In this document: in pieces, positions 11,390 to 23,447 of the stretch | Layout: every line of letters begins with the position of its first letter | Position numbering within the stretch: position 1 is the first letter of the stretch | Assembly (NCBI GenBank): GCA_963969595.1 | Contig: OZ018408.1 | Coordinates: forward strand, 23,619,823-23,683,822 | Origin: Neckera pumila | Taxonomy: Eukaryota > Streptophyta > Bryopsida > Hypnales > Neckeraceae | DNA: 64,000 nucleotides | Reading direction: 5' to 3' | Program-made: the position numbers and the translations under genes | The notes under the pieces: model-generated | Seen by the model: only the letters and a program-made list of their open reading frames with translations | What the model was told of the DNA's origin: nothing | Databases searched by the model: none

Positions 11390-13540
11390 ATTCTCTTGGC
11401 TGGAACACACAAAAGGAGGACATTTGCAAACAATCAGAGGCGGAACAACATATGCCCAATTGAGTCCTGGCTGCTCAAACTCGTTGCAAAACCATCCACA
11501 AATATTCCAAGGGCAGAGGTCTTGCCTCTTGTTCACAGAGCCCACACGCCCGTTGACGTCCTTCAGAGCTCTCTCCGTGCGATGGCTAAATGTGGATGCT
11601 CGCCTCAGCATAGGACCTACATGAACAGCAATCTCATGTAGCATGCATCGGGTATAACTTGCGAATCCTGACTTGGGACATGAACCTAACATCGTGAGGT
11701 GAAAGCGATACTGCTTTGAAATTTCTGTGGTTGAACGAGGTACACAAGCAAGCATGTGGACGGCTGGAGGTGGCAATGCTCACACTGGCAAGTGAAGTGC
11801 CACGGCCACGCTGCAAATCAAACTACACTCCCTCGCCCGGCATTTCAAGATGATCACTCTGTCGGACTCCGAAGTGATCTAATCTGACACGATCAATTAC
11901 AAACGTAACAACACTACAGAAGTACCCAGAGCGGGAGCCTCAGGAAGAATATTTTCCGCAGTCGCGCAGCCTGAGCCAAGGTTGAAACGTATCGTAGCTA
12001 CATCCCTTAATGAGGATTAACGCTCTGGACTGATCAAAGGATTGAAGCTCCTCTGCTGGCTCGACTTCGACGTTCATGCCGATTGGCTCAATTCTAGTCA
12101 ACTCTCGAAATGACGAAGTTCGCAGTTTGATAGCATAGAATCACTTCAGGCTGCATTGCGGGGTAACGAAATCTTCTGTTGTATTCCATTTGTCAATTGT
12201 CTCGCTGATTGACTTAGACTGAGTATCTCGATCATACTGCTTTCAAAGACTCTGTTCTTAGGCTCTAAGCACACACGAGATGGAGAAACCTTTAAAGAAT
12301 GTCAAATTATTTATGAAATAGAAACTTAAAAATGGAATAAAACTATTTTGATACTCCGTTTTCCCGTAACGCTGGCATCAGCAGCGATAATCATGGAGAG
12401 ACCAGAGAGATTTTAAGGAGAAGGGAGGCAATCGATTATAGACTGCCGCTATCATCTGCCACAGAAGGAGGCAATTCGAGGACAGAAAGTGATGCCTGAT
12501 GACATATAATAAGCACCTTGACAGGTTTATCAAGTCACAAGAGTGCAAAGCAAGCAGAGGAGTCACGGAAAAGAAATTTCAATGCGAGACACCATTCAAC
12601 CACATTCCAATTTGAAATGGAAGTGCGCTTTGCAATTGAAGCCCTCATGTATTGTAACCTGACCTCTTCCATCAACCAAGCCTCAGTGCAAGAAATATTG
12701 CGGCTAGAATTTCACCTGAACCTGACACACGAGGCTCCATGAGACTGCACCACGAGCTGCCTCCTCTTTACTTGCCACCACTGCACTCCCTTTTCCACGA
12801 AGTTCCCAATCCACAGGTAATCTCGCCAGTGTAACCACGACACTCTTCGCGAACGCTGGAACTCCGAAAAAATTTCAAAGACAATGACACGAACAACTAG
12901 AAACCGCAACTTCACTGAAAACTCAAAGGACACTCTTACAATGTACACTAATGTACGTGATATTATTAGAAATGGAGAAATGTCGCCAAGGGGAACCTCC
13001 ACCAGAGCTAAAAGCTCGTTTAATCACTCCCTTAACCTACATTACTGCACAGATTTCCCTGAGAAAAGAAAGCCGGACACGAGGAAGTTGCAGCCCCTCT
13101 TTAAAATCTCAAAAAAACACTCTCTAGTCCTACATTAATGCACAGATTCCTCCGAGAGACGGACACAGAGCTGCACCTTACCTGAAAGCTCAGTAGGCAC
13201 TCTCAAAACCTACATTCCTGCTCAGATTTCCCCAAGAAGTCACTCAAAAGGAATGCCACAACCGCCACATTACAATAGGAGGTCCCTCCCGATGCTCCAA
13301 GACGCCGTGACAAGGGCGCGAGGTCACGAAGATACAGGGTTAAGCATTGTAGAGGCAGGGGAACCTCGCCATAGCCAGGCGGGGAGCGACAACGTTGTGT
13401 GACTTGCACGACTCGGCGGGGTCTCATCCAGGTCCCCAAATTTGAATTCCGGGTCCCGATACCGAGATCCCGAAAGTGGACCTCTAGAGTTCTCTCCGCT
13501 GGGCCATCCGACTTCCCGCCAGACGGTTTGAGGCCTTATT
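11390..13540 (-). other. Probable 5' leader and promoter of the unrecognised gene
   Basis: A splice acceptor (tgtgttccag) lies just upstream of the start codon, so the gene has a leader intron. The GC-rich stretch 13250-13540 is followed upstream, on the minus strand, by a TATAATAAGG-like box near 13540, which suggests transcription starts about 13510. No convincing coding exon was found in between, although a minus-strand frame is open from 11776 through the first exon. Confidence 0.35.
13025..13245. repeat. Degenerate tandem repeat in the leader region
   Basis: Three imperfect copies of a roughly 80-95 bp unit start with variants of cctacattactgcacagattt (13037, 13129 and 13211), followed by ccctgagaaa-like sequence. 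A fainter fourth copy may lie near 12940. The function is unknown. Confidence 0.5.
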
Positions 13541-13620
13541 ATACAGTATTCATGGGATTAAATTGTGGATAAATCATTCTCTAGGTGTCCACTAAGGGAG
13601 GAGGTCCATAAAGCGCTCAC

Positions 13621-14551
13621 TTAACCCCTAAAGGACCAACATGCATTTTTTGGCCGTATAGAAATTTTGGGCAGCTACGTGTGACTAGAGATATCCATAT
13701 TTGAGGCTGAAATTTTAATAGAAGGTGGGGGCGAGGAATATCTTCATGTGTACCAAGTTTCATGACATTTTGAAATACGAGTCAAAAGTTGTAACCTAAT
13801 ATGTTGCTTTTTTTCGTAACCGGGCAGTTTGGGCAGATCAGAAAAAATCGTTTTTTCCGGAATTTTTTTTTTGAAATTGGTTCTCTACATTTATATATAC
13901 TTAAAAAGCTTTGATTCATTCCATTTCAATCAATGAGTCAAAACTTATGAGGGTTTTTGGTTTGCAGGCAGTTATGGATTGTCTACTCTAAAAAAAAATT
14001 TAAAGTCATTTATTAAACTCAATTTTCAATTTTTTTGGAAAAAAAAAAAATCCTAGGATGTAAATTGATTGTTACAACATTACAACCGTTGGGATTGGTA
14101 TTTTTAAATTCCATGATTAAAATTTTAAGAATTTAGTATTTTGAAGCATTTCTACTTCTTTCTACTTACTATTTTTTTCCTATATGTTGTACAATTCCAA
14201 ATGATGTGAAATTTTTCAAGCATATAGACAACTTGTTTAGGAAACTGAATTCAAAGAAGCACCACCTTTATCGGCATTTTTTCATTGAAAAGTGAGCTTG
14301 CAAAGTGCAGCTGCCCGGTTTTTCGCAGGATTGAAAAAATGATTTTCAAGACTTTGAATGCTTATATCTTATGATCCACACGGTGGTATTTTCTGAAATT
14401 TTTATCACATGTTTTCAAAATATCATACTACAAGATCCTACGGTTACATGTGTCAAAAATTGTTTTTTTCCAAAAATTTGGTAGTTGTATTAGAAATGGC
14501 AGTTTTGGAGCGTTTTTGGTGAGAACATAGTCATGAAACTTTAGGGGTTAA
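13621..14551. mobile_element. piggyBac-like miniature element A (TTAA ... TTAA)
   Basis: The element starts TTAACCCCTAAAGGACCAA and ends CTTTAGGGGTTAA, so each side has a TTAA followed inward by inverted CCCCTAAAG. It is 931 bp, AT-rich and non-coding. Its interior (for example atatatacttaaaaagcttt) is shared, in opposite orientation, with element B at 17496-18235 and, in the same orientation, with a decayed copy at about 44190-44877. This shows a dispersed family and not a chance inverted repeat. Confidence 0.6.
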
Positions 14552-14865
14552 GAGCTGAATCTAAATTTTGGGGAGGTGAAACTTCTTGAAATATTTTTTA
14601 GTAAATTTTCCTACAAAGACAAATGAAATTGGCATCCAACCCAAGTCGTTTCATATTTTTTGGAGCTTTGTGGAATTAGTTATGAATTTTTGAAGTTATG
14701 AAGTTATGAATTAGTTAGTTCAAATTTTTGACGCTTCGGAGGGCACTAAAATTGCTCACCTCCTCAAATGTTCACAGCTTGTACATTGCAAAAAGCAACA
14801 TGTACAAGCAGTGAACATTGAGGAGGTGGACAATTTTAGAGCCCGAGCGGTTTAAGAACCTCCTT
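14552..14865. mobile_element. MITE related to the 53281-53607 element, with terminal hairpin
   Basis: This segment shares gaattggcatctaacccaag-type sequence and a following palindrome with the well-delimited element at 53281-53607. The palindrome (14757-14830) has arms tcctcaaatgttcac... and ...gtgaacattgagga around a short loop. It abuts element A directly. Confidence 0.5.
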
Positions 14866-14993
14866 CCTTGTGGGTCTTATGATTGCAATGGGTTGTTCTA
14901 CCTTATCTTGGACCTTAGTTGTCATTAACATTGGTCCTTGGACCAACGTTTCTATTATTATTATGAAGGGCCCTGACCCAAAATTATGCTTTA

Positions 14994-15717
14994 GAACATC
15001 TCCAATGGGGCCCTTAAAAAGGGATGCGCTATTCTCAAATTGTTGTACAACAATCACAAGGAAGGGGTCGGCACTAGGGGTTTTTTTTCCTTTTTTTAAA
15101 AACTGCCATAGTGGCAATATACACTTTTGTAGTGGTGCTTCAAATTTCAACATTCATCCATATCAAATAGGAAATATACATATCATATGTCTATAATTGG
15201 GTTTCCAACTAGAATCTGGCAATTTCATATAGTATTTTTTTGTACTTTGAATTTTTTGGGGCAATTTCAACCAAGTTTTTTGCCAAGTTTTTTACCATTT
15301 TAGTGCCAGATTATTTTTTCTAGTGCAATCTAGCACCAGAAAGCCAAAAAAAAAAAGCCTTGGTCAGCACTATGATGTTGCCTCACCAGAAATACGGGAA
15401 GAGGTTTTTTGCATGTTAGAATGCGCGTGTTTTAAGGTTGGAGTCTTAACTTTACATTCTCTGTGATCTCCCACATTTTCCCGAGTTGGCTTGCTATTGG
15501 TTGACCGCCTAACAAACCATGTTTGCACACCTTAAAAACAATAGTGTTGTGGCCCAAATCAAATGGGTCCAACACTTTAAGTTGGTGTATAGCACGTAAA
15601 TTTTTGCATAGACTGTGTTGACAATTTCACAGTTTCCAACTAGTAGAGCACCCAAAATCAATTGGGCCTGGCAAACCTCTTATCGGAGTAATATGGCATG
15701 CCCCAGTGAAGATGCTC
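14994..15717. mobile_element. PIF/Harbinger-like MITE with TTA target duplication
   Basis: The left end GAACATCTCCAATGGGGC is inverted at the right end as GCATGCCCCAGTGAAGATGCTC. Both ends are flanked by TTA (14991-14993 and 15718-15720). A 3-bp TTA duplication with this type of end is typical of the PIF/Harbinger superfamily. The element is 724 bp with no transposase. A second member lies at 34972-35394. Confidence 0.6.
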
Positions 15718-16390
15718 TTAATACTTGTTTGATGTTTTGGCATTGGGTGGTTTATAATTGGCATGATCTCGCATAGTTTTTTTTCAAAACACAATTCTCA
15801 ACACCTATTTGCAAAATGTTATCCTTTCCAGAATTATTGAAGAAGATATATAATTCATATATAGAAAGTAGAAGTGCACTTAGTAGGGTAATGATTTGTT
15901 AAATTTGATGCACATTCACAATAGTGCATTTTGCAACAAGATTTTGTGTATTTTGAGGCATATGATTGGATAGTTTGTCCATTACTCAATGCCCTTGTTG
16001 TGGTTATAGCCATAGAGAGATTATCAAAAAATAATTCTTGTAAACTAAAATTGGAAGTGAAATTAGAAAGTTAAGCCTTTCCAACAATACATAGCAAGCA
16101 AAAATTAAAAAATTCTTAAATTTTATTGAATTCAAAGTTAATAAGTGCATGAAGTTCTAAACTTGGACAAATTTTTTGTTGTACAAAATTTGATGCTTAG
16201 AATGACTAATTTTGACTTTTTTAGGATCTAGAGGGTAAAACATTCATATTAATTTTCCTTTTCATAAAACTCTCAACTCTAAATCCAAAGTATGTTTGAA
16301 GTTTTATATAAAATTGTTCAAATAGTACTCAAATAATAATCATGGTCTCCAAGTAGCTTTCTTCCAAAAAAATTTACAAACACTATTAAT

Positions 16391-16643
16391 CATTAGATGA
16401 GATTTGAGGGAAGAAAAGGGCCGTTTTTGGCATGTTTCCCTTGTTGTGAATCAGTAGTATATTGTCAACATTTTAAATATTAAAAAAAAATTAAAAATTA
16501 AAAAATTAAAAAAAATAGTTTAAAAATTATCTTAAAAAAATCATCTGACATGGCAGCTTGCCAACTACTGATGTGGCACAATTTCCATATTTCTAACAAT
16601 CCATAAACTTGCGGTCCTTAAAGACCCAAAATCTCATCCAATG
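16391..16643. mobile_element. MITE family II, copy a (ATTAGATGA ends)
   Basis: Inverted ends ATTAGATGAGATTTGAGG and CAAAATCTCATCCAAT bound about 250 bp. The interior has the family signature: a ctgatgtggcac-type motif and a central poly-A/T tract. Confidence 0.5.
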
Positions 16644-16961
16644 AAGGATGTTTTAATTTTGTAGCCCCCAAATATAATTTTTCGAAGTTAAATTGGATGA
16701 CAGTCTTTAGAATAACATATTTTTTTTAAATGTTTTGGTATCCAAAATTCTTTGAAACTATTCTTTCCAAAGCAAGGCAAAAAAATTCATTTCTTTTGTT
16801 CATTCTTTTACAAATCAATCTCCAAGGCCCTTCAATTTATTTGTATAACCTTCAAAGTTTTTGGTTGTTTCAAGACATAACTTGTTAAAATATATCCTTT
16901 CCTAAAATACCACTTTATATCATTTATTTACTTATTTTTAAATTTAAAACAACAACTCATT

Positions 16962-17250
16962 CATTAGATGACATTTGAGGCCTCTAAGAGACTGCAAATT
17001 TCCTTGCGTTTCCAGATTGCGAGAATGCAGGGGAAGCAGTTGGCTGATGTAGCTGAAATCGTGCCACATCATTTTCAAAATAAATAAATAATATTTTTGG
17101 CTTAAAATGAAATTTGGGGGAATTTTTTATTTTTATTTTTTATTTAAAAAAGATAAATTATGACAACCCGTATCGTCTGTTCAAAGAATCGAGTTAGCAT
17201 TGAAAACAAGCCTAAAATGGCCCTCCAATGCCCTCAAATCTCATCTAATG
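16962..17250. mobile_element. MITE family II, copy b
   Basis: The ends CATTAGATGACATTTGAGGC and CCCTCAAATCTCATCTAATG are inverted copies. The interior contains cagttggctgatgtagctg and gtgccacatcat, shared with the copies at 18246 and 34658. It is about 289 bp with no coding capacity. Confidence 0.6.
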
Positions 17251-17495
17251 TTTGTGTTTAATGCTACCTTATTAGTAAGTTTAGTTTTAAAATCTCTTAA
17301 TTATTATATAAAAATATATGAGGGCTTGTAACTAAGATGGCTTCAAACTTCTAAAAGAATCATGGAAGAAGTGTGGACTACCTAGACCTTCCAAGCAAGG
17401 AACTTCTTAGACACCACAAATCATTATTTTTAGACTTTATCCCATATAGACTATGCAAATAAGATTAAAAAATTTCTAATTTTACAAGTAATGCA

Positions 17496-18235
17496 TTAAC
17501 CCCTAAAGGTCCAAGGCATTTTCTGGCTCTGAAACCACTGAAAACTGCCATTTCTGCTGCGATCCCTCGAGAAACCAAAATTCTTGTTAAAATATAAAGA
17601 TATCTATTTCACAAATTTATGTTGAGCATTTGAGTTGAGAGTTGGGGAAAAAAAATTCAAAATGTCAAAACTTGATTTGCATATATAAAAAAATTGATAA
17701 GAAGAAGTAGGTCTAAAATTGAATGAAACACTAAATTATTAATGACTCTTAGGTGGAATTAAAACACCATAATCCCAACGGTGGGATTCTTCTTGCAAAC
17801 AAAGTTAACCTTTTTAAAAAAAAATTGAAAAAATTTGAAACTGCATTCAAAAATTAATTCTATAAGTTGTTTTTTGAAGAAGATGCTACATTGCCCCCAA
17901 AACAAGATTGTCTATAACTTTCTCATTCTGAGTCCAAATAGAATGAATCAAAGCTTCAAAGGTAGATAAAAACATTATCTTTGAGAATTAAAAATTAAAA
18001 AAAAAACATAGTTTTTTATAGTTTTTTTTCTACCCGGCAAGTTGCTTTTTGACTTTGGATAGCAAAACTTTTGCTCCTGGGCACCGATTGAAAAAAAAAT
18101 TATATTTTTAGAAAGCTAATGTGGTTCCCGATCTTCCCAAAAAATTTCAAAAAATCAGGCCAAAATTTCCAGTCTTACGAGCCTGCCCCAAATCCCAAGT
18201 GTCCCCTGAGGGGACTTTGGGCCTTTAGGGGTTAA
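17496..18235. mobile_element. piggyBac-like miniature element B (TTAA ... TTAA)
   Basis: It begins TTAACCCCTAAAGGTCCAA and ends TTTGGGCCTTTAGGGGTTAA, giving inverted ends of about 17 bp inside flanking TTAA. It is 740 bp. The interior aligns with element A in reverse (tgaatcaaagctt against aagctttgattca, and a shared tcccaacggt/accgttggga segment). Confidence 0.6.
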
Positions 18236-18245
18236 ACAAGTGAAC

Positions 18246-18519
18246 CAATAGATGACATTTTGGGGCATTGGGAGACCGTGAGTTCCCGGAGAGTTCCTTG
18301 TGTTTCTAAACTTCAGGAACGCAACTGCAGCAGTTGGCTGATGTGGCTGGCACCATGCCACGTCATTCTTGAAAAATAAATAAATAAACATAAAATTTTA
18401 AGAGTTAAAATTAAATTTAAAAAAATAAATTGACTGCCCGTACTCCTATTCACAGAATTGGGCCAGATTGGAGAACAGGCCTAAAACAGTCTTCTAATGC
18501 CCCAAACTGTCATCTAATG
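18246..18519. mobile_element. MITE family II, copy c
   Basis: The ends ATAGATGACATTTTGGGGCA and TGCCCCAAACTGTCATCTAAT are inverted copies. The interior has gcagttggctgatgtggctg and ccatgccacgtcattctt. It lies ten bases from element B. Confidence 0.6.
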
Positions 18520-21197
18520 TTTCAATCATATACAATCACATACATCACATAATTTAAGTATTCAATTCAAAATAGTGTTCATAAATACTCAAGGACCATG
18601 GGCAATCAACCCTGAGCCTTTTACACATTAAAAAAAAATCAACTCTTTTCAAATTGATACACATTCAACTTACAACTAAAAGTAGACTTTTTGTTTAATT
18701 GTTTACTAATCTCACCTTTGGCCTAATTTGCTTAAATGCCCATTTCTTACGTAATGCCTTTTTCATTAAAAAGTCCTAATTTTTTTCTATAAATTTTCCA
18801 TCATTCATATATACTTGAATTTTCTAAATTTCACACCATTGTCTTAGAATTCCCATTGCTATCTATTGGAAAATTCATTAATTCATGGTTATGGATTAAT
18901 TCTTCCTACAAATAATTCCTATTTCACACTTTCACCTAAATTGTCTTAATTTTCCTAATTCTAAATTGTGAAGCAATGTCGTGGCTCAGAAAATATGTTT
19001 TGCAAGAATTCTACAATGACAAAAATGAATTTTTTAAGAACTGATGCTAACAGCTGATTTTAGAAACAATTTTGTTTCAACCAATTGCTATTCCATCCTC
19101 AAATTTATCAAAATATTTGTGTATTAAGTTACCACAAGAGGAATAAGGTCTCAAGTTCAGAATATTTTAAAAATTTTAACAGTAATTTATTCATATTCAT
19201 GAAAGAGACATTTCAAGGGAACAATACTTAGATTGATGAGAGATATTAAAGTACAAAGATTTTAATAACCAAAAATTCAATTAAAAAAATGAATTCCAAG
19301 GGCCAAAATGTCATAGTAGGTAGTCTATACCATATGCTATTGGGGATTAAAAAAATTGACTTCAAAAATGAACTTCAAACATATTTCTAATGAAGAGAAG
19401 AACTAATTGTTTGCAAAATGAAACTTGTGAGAACTTTCATTTCATCAATCAAAATGCAATGATGCAAAGTATTCTATACACAAATGCACCTTGAAATGCA
19501 CCTCTAAAATCCATTTAATGTCTTTTATACAATTTTTTTTCTAATCAAATTGCTAGAGTTTGCTTCAAGTACAAAAAAATTTGATATCTTTTGAATTTGG
19601 CAAAGGTTGAAAAACAAAGACAAATCAAAGTGTATTGCTACAAAATTGTTCTACATGGCAAAGGCACCTATACTCCAAGGTTGTTGATGCATATGCAACA
19701 GGATGGATAGCATACAGTAACTTAGTCATCTAAAGGCACGGGATCTTCACCATGCATCTTCAAAGAATTTCATATGTATTAAGGTAGAGCCACCCATAAC
19801 CAACCGAATAGGGAATTCCAACATGATCTAGAGTAGAGAAGGCAAAACAAATATTTTTCAGCGGGACATCCAAATAGAAATGACAAGGATTGCAAAATTT
19901 TTGGTAATTTCATCGCTTGAACTGAAATTACTATGAACTTTGGGAGGCAAAAAGTGCTCTAGACCTATGGCCAACCTCTAGACTTTTCCAATTCCAATCA
20001 CTCAATAATTTTTTCATTTTCTACTTTCTTTCTCACAACTTGGGACATCTGTCGTGTATTTATTAGTTTCAATTTTGAAAAGGAAAAAACAAAACATTCA
20101 TGGTCAAAAATACAAAACATTGTAAATGATACGTTCATAGAGTCATTGCAAGAAACACCTAACATTTTTGTCTCAAAACGGCATAGTATTGTGAGTATTA
20201 TGACTTTTGGAATAATTTTTTTTAAATAAAATAAAATATGGATAACTTATGCAACATTTAAAATTAATAGTATGTGTGTGAAAATTCAAGCCTAGAAAAA
20301 ATTATCTCTAAAATTTGTGCAGAAAGAGCAATTAAAAATACAAGAAAATCAATGCTTTGGAATTAGTTTTTTAGAAAACTGTAATATAATTCAAAAAATA
20401 AACAAAAAAAATCGATTTTTTCTAATTTGAAGACTCTTCTTCTCAACCATTTGCATCTTCGAGAAAGAAAATTGTGTTCTCTGCACGTGTGCAGAGGTAA
20501 TGCACTTTGAGCATATATGGATGTTGTATACTTTATTATTTTTACAATATTTATTTTTAGGCTTATGTAACTTTAGTAGATTTCCTTGTATCCCAATTTT
20601 GACCTTCAAATTTGCATTTTTGGATTGGAAATAGTACTACCCCCATCCAAAATAGCCAAGGTAGACATCTAATTGCGGGCAATTTAAAAATAATAAAACA
20701 ATTTTAAAAGATTGCAAATAAATATGCAATGCCCACAACTACCATATGTACCTCCATTTCAAGTTTCATAGAAAACAAACATATGATACAAAAGTCATGA
20801 GCAAAAAACCACTTGTGTAAGACTAAGGGGACCAAAAAAAAGGACAAGTGTTTTTTGCAATGACCCCATAATGAAATCCAGCATTCAATGCAAACAATGA
20901 AAAACAATTGAACATCCATTTCATTAATATAGCAACCTTCACCATCTATGCATCTGCATCTAGCGCACTTACACGTCTGCTTCCAGCCCTTAAATCTGTG
21001 CTATATCTGTCTATGGGCACCCACATAGTGAACACTATATATGAGGTAAATCTATGTTGATTTTTTTTCACCTTCACACAAAGTCAATTGTATACTGACT
21101 ACATTGGATGATGAACTAGATAGACTGGCAAGTGGACAGTCTGGATAGCTTGACAACCCTGGATCATGAAAAGGATTTTGACATTGGCAAAGGGGGC
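18520..21197. other. AT-rich spacer without recognised features
   Basis: The sequence is low-GC with many poly-A and poly-T runs and no open frame with coding character. The 19760-20010 part shares short motifs (attaaggtagag, cttttccaattc) with the 25200-25640 repeat, so it is probably decayed repeat DNA. Confidence 0.4.
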
Positions 21198-21554
21198 ATT
21201 AGGAAAAATTTGAGCCCCTAGGGGGGCTGCTTCAAGCCTGTTCCCATCATTGGAAACAAGAATTGAATTTTTTTTTTAAATAAAAAAAATAAAAACAAAA
21301 TAAAATAGGCCCAGCTTGTGCCGGGCAGCCATACAGCCTGCCTGTAGCTGGCCAGGCTGCAAAAAAAAAAAAAAAAATTATTTTTTTATTTTTTTATTTT
21401 TTTTAGATTTCAATCATTCTCCAAGTTGACTTGGCAGTTTTCCCACCATGTCATCTGCCCATGTGTGCCTTTTTTTTGTAGTTTTTTGAAGCTCTCAAGT
21501 TTGAAAACTTCTAAATAACTCGCAGACCTCCCTTGGCCTCATTTCTCTTCTAAT
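21198..21554. mobile_element. Probable MITE family II member (copy e)
   Basis: The left side reads CATTAGGAAAAATTTGAGCC. The right side, read inverted, is CATTAGAAGAGAAATGAGGC. The interior carries tgacttggcag...ccaccatgtcatc, the paired GTCA motifs seen in other family members, around long A/T tracts. It is more diverged than copies b, c and d. Confidence 0.35.
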
Positions 21555-21888
21555 GTAAGTAAAGGGGAAGGGTGGTCGTAACAAGTGTTACAAGCTACCC
21601 TGCATTATTCCATTGACTTGTAGTGTCCACCACAAGACTAGAGCAATTCAATCAGGCCAATGGTTTGATTTGCAAAAAGAAGCTATCAATCTAGTTGGGC
21701 AGAAAAAAAATTCATTGTGACTTAGCCCATTCAAGAAAATTTGGGGCTTTTATAGGACCACTAGACTCTATACCAATGCTCCAAAAGTCCAAATAAAAAT
21801 TCTTATTTTAAAAAAAATATTCATTTTTTATTTGGACTATTGATCTAGCTTTGGCGGCTCATAGAGGCCTCCTTTTTTTTAATGCATT

Positions 21889-22284
21889 AGGGGTAGTCAC
21901 GGCATGCTCAGAGCTGCGGTGAACAATGCAGATTCAACAGTGTAAAGTGTTTGGTGGAACCAATGAGAAGCCAAGTTTTTGAACATGCCGTGACCACCCT
22001 CTTTGGTCGACTGGCCAGAACAATGAATAATGGATAATGGAGTCACTTGTTGGTTGGACAGAGGTAACTGGCGGTTTTCCCGGAGCCAATAAAGAGGAAG
22101 CAAAGGAACATTCTTAGCGTGCTATTGCTTATTCACCCCCAACCTTCACTTCTGGAGGTGGATGTTGAGGGTGAATAAACAATAGCATGCTAAGAATATT
22201 CCGGACAAAGGAAGCCAACCCTACGCCGCCACGGCATGAATATTCATTATTCACTGTGGCTCTGAACATGCCGTGACTACCCCT
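21889..22284. mobile_element. Composite MITE with AGGGGTAGTCACGGCATG ends
   Basis: Inverted ends of about 26 bp (AGGGGTAGTCACGGCATGCT... and its complement ending at 22284) are flanked by ATT on both sides (21886-21888 and 22285-22287). A third, internal copy of the right end (catgccgtgaccaccc, about 21985-22002) makes 21889-22002 look like a complete small element inside the larger one. A separate palindrome sits at 22105-22202. Confidence 0.55.
22105..22202. repeat. 98-bp near-perfect hairpin nested in the composite MITE
   Basis: Arms of about 33 bp (ggaacattcttagcgtgcta... and ...tagcatgctaagaatattcc) differ at only a few positions, around a 30-base loop. It is probably an independent foldback insertion. 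Confidence 0.65.
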
Positions 22285-22363
22285 ATTGGTGCAATGCTCC
22301 TTGTGATTTTTCTCTTCTTTGAATTGATTCTAATTACAGGGCCATTCTCCATCATATGTGGGG

Positions 22364-22534
22364 TGTCAAATAGGACTCTTAGTTAGATGTATTAGATCTA
22401 GTTCTTAGATTCAATAGAATGAAGGGATGTGACTCTTCATTTAAAGAGTATTTATAAACCATTGTATTGTCACTCTATTATTCTCTTCCATATTAATACA
22501 TTTTATATTCCATAGAAAACTCTTCTACTTCTCA
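22364..22534 (+). repeat. 5' LTR of the Copia element
   Basis: 171 bp, TG...CA ends, 169 of 171 bases identical to the 3' LTR by eye (differences are T/G in gactctTagt and C/T in aataCatttt). Confidence 0.92.
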
Positions 22535-22546
22535 TGGTATCAGAGC
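22535..22546 (+). other. Copia primer-binding site
   Basis: The sequence tggtatcagagc directly follows the LTR. It is the standard plant Copia site complementary to the 3' end of initiator tRNA-Met. Confidence 0.9.
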
Positions 22547-22562
22547 AAAAACATTATTAATC

Positions 22563-22745
22563 ATGTGTATTAGTAAATCCTTAGAAGAGGATTCAACAGT
22601 CATTAATACAAATGAAGAAATAGAGGACGAACCTCATATAGAAATACAACATGAATTCCCTCAAGAAATAACAACGCTTCCAACAATAGAACCAGACAAT
22701 TTTTCCCTAATCCGTGAAGTTGTAGATGACATGAGTAACATGTGA
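22563..22745 (+). pseudogene. Short acidic frame after the PBS, probable retroelement remnant
   Basis: An open frame of 60 codons, acidic and Glu-rich, lies between the primer-binding site and the gag-like frame. Acidic linkers of this kind occur between integrase and RT in Copia polyproteins, so this may be a displaced internal fragment. No domain is recognisable. Confidence 0.25.
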
Positions 22746-23040
22746 TTTATTTGTGATAATGATCCACACAATCGAGGGACGCCTTGATTGTTGATGCAAG
22801 GGACGCCTTGTATTAGTGGACAACTTAATAAACCAAACATAGAGTTTAAACAATACATACTCTAATATATATTGTTTCTATTCATACAATTTCCATAAGT
22901 AGAGAAAAAAAAAAAAATCTTATTTTTTCTTCCAAACGCGAAGAATTTCTTATGATAATCAAATTGATTATCTCTTCTTTTATATAAATTATTGCTTTAA
23001 AAGCAATTATATCTTCTCAAGTAGAAGATTTTTCTTAATA

Positions 23041-23378
23041 TGGCTGGAATTTTAAAGGTCAGTGACTTACCTAAGTTTGACGGTACATACTTCCATACAT
23101 GGAAGCGTCGACTATTATTATTTTTGGCCACAGAAAATTTACAAGAAATTGTTGAAGGCACAAAACTAAGACCCTCAACACCCACATCTTCCACTGGTGC
23201 ACAAACAGTTTATACACCAGTCACTGGTACAGGGAGCAAACAAGAATGGGACAAATTTAATACAAATGCATTATCAATCATTATTGCCTGCTTGGACAAT
23301 AGCCAACAGTCACATGTTTCAAGCTCTAACTTAGCCTCTGATACCATGAGAAGTAGAAGAGTTTTCTATGGAATATAA
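23041..23378 (+). pseudogene. Truncated Copia gag N-terminus
   Basis: The frame opens MAGILKVSDLPKFDG and contains YFHTWKRRLLLFL, the conserved start of plant Copia gag (F-x-G-x-Y-x-x-W-x-x-x-M/L). After about 99 residues it runs into the inverted LTR fragment, whose sequence supplies the last codons and the stop. Capsid C-terminal part, zinc knuckle and protease are absent. Confidence 0.75.
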
Positions 23379-23447
23379 AATATATTAATATGGAAGAGAA
23401 TAATAGAGTGACAATACAATGGTTTATAAATACTCTTTAAATGAAGA
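23337..23447 (-). repeat. Inverted LTR-PBS fragment inside the Copia element
   Basis: Positions 23347-23447 are the exact reverse complement of the last about 101 bases of the LTR, preceded by tctgatacca, the reverse complement of the first bases of the primer-binding site. At the base where the two LTRs differ within this span it carries the 3' LTR variant. It separates the gag and RT parts. Confidence 0.92.

Noticed and set aside
10862..11641. 259-codon plus-strand ORF
   Set aside because: It lies antisense to exons 1-2 and the leader of the minus-strand gene, whose exons close in phase; it has no recognisable motif.
14836..15196. Overlapping ORFs on both strands
   Set aside because: They lie largely within the PIF-like MITE and adjoining repeat; no conserved motif.
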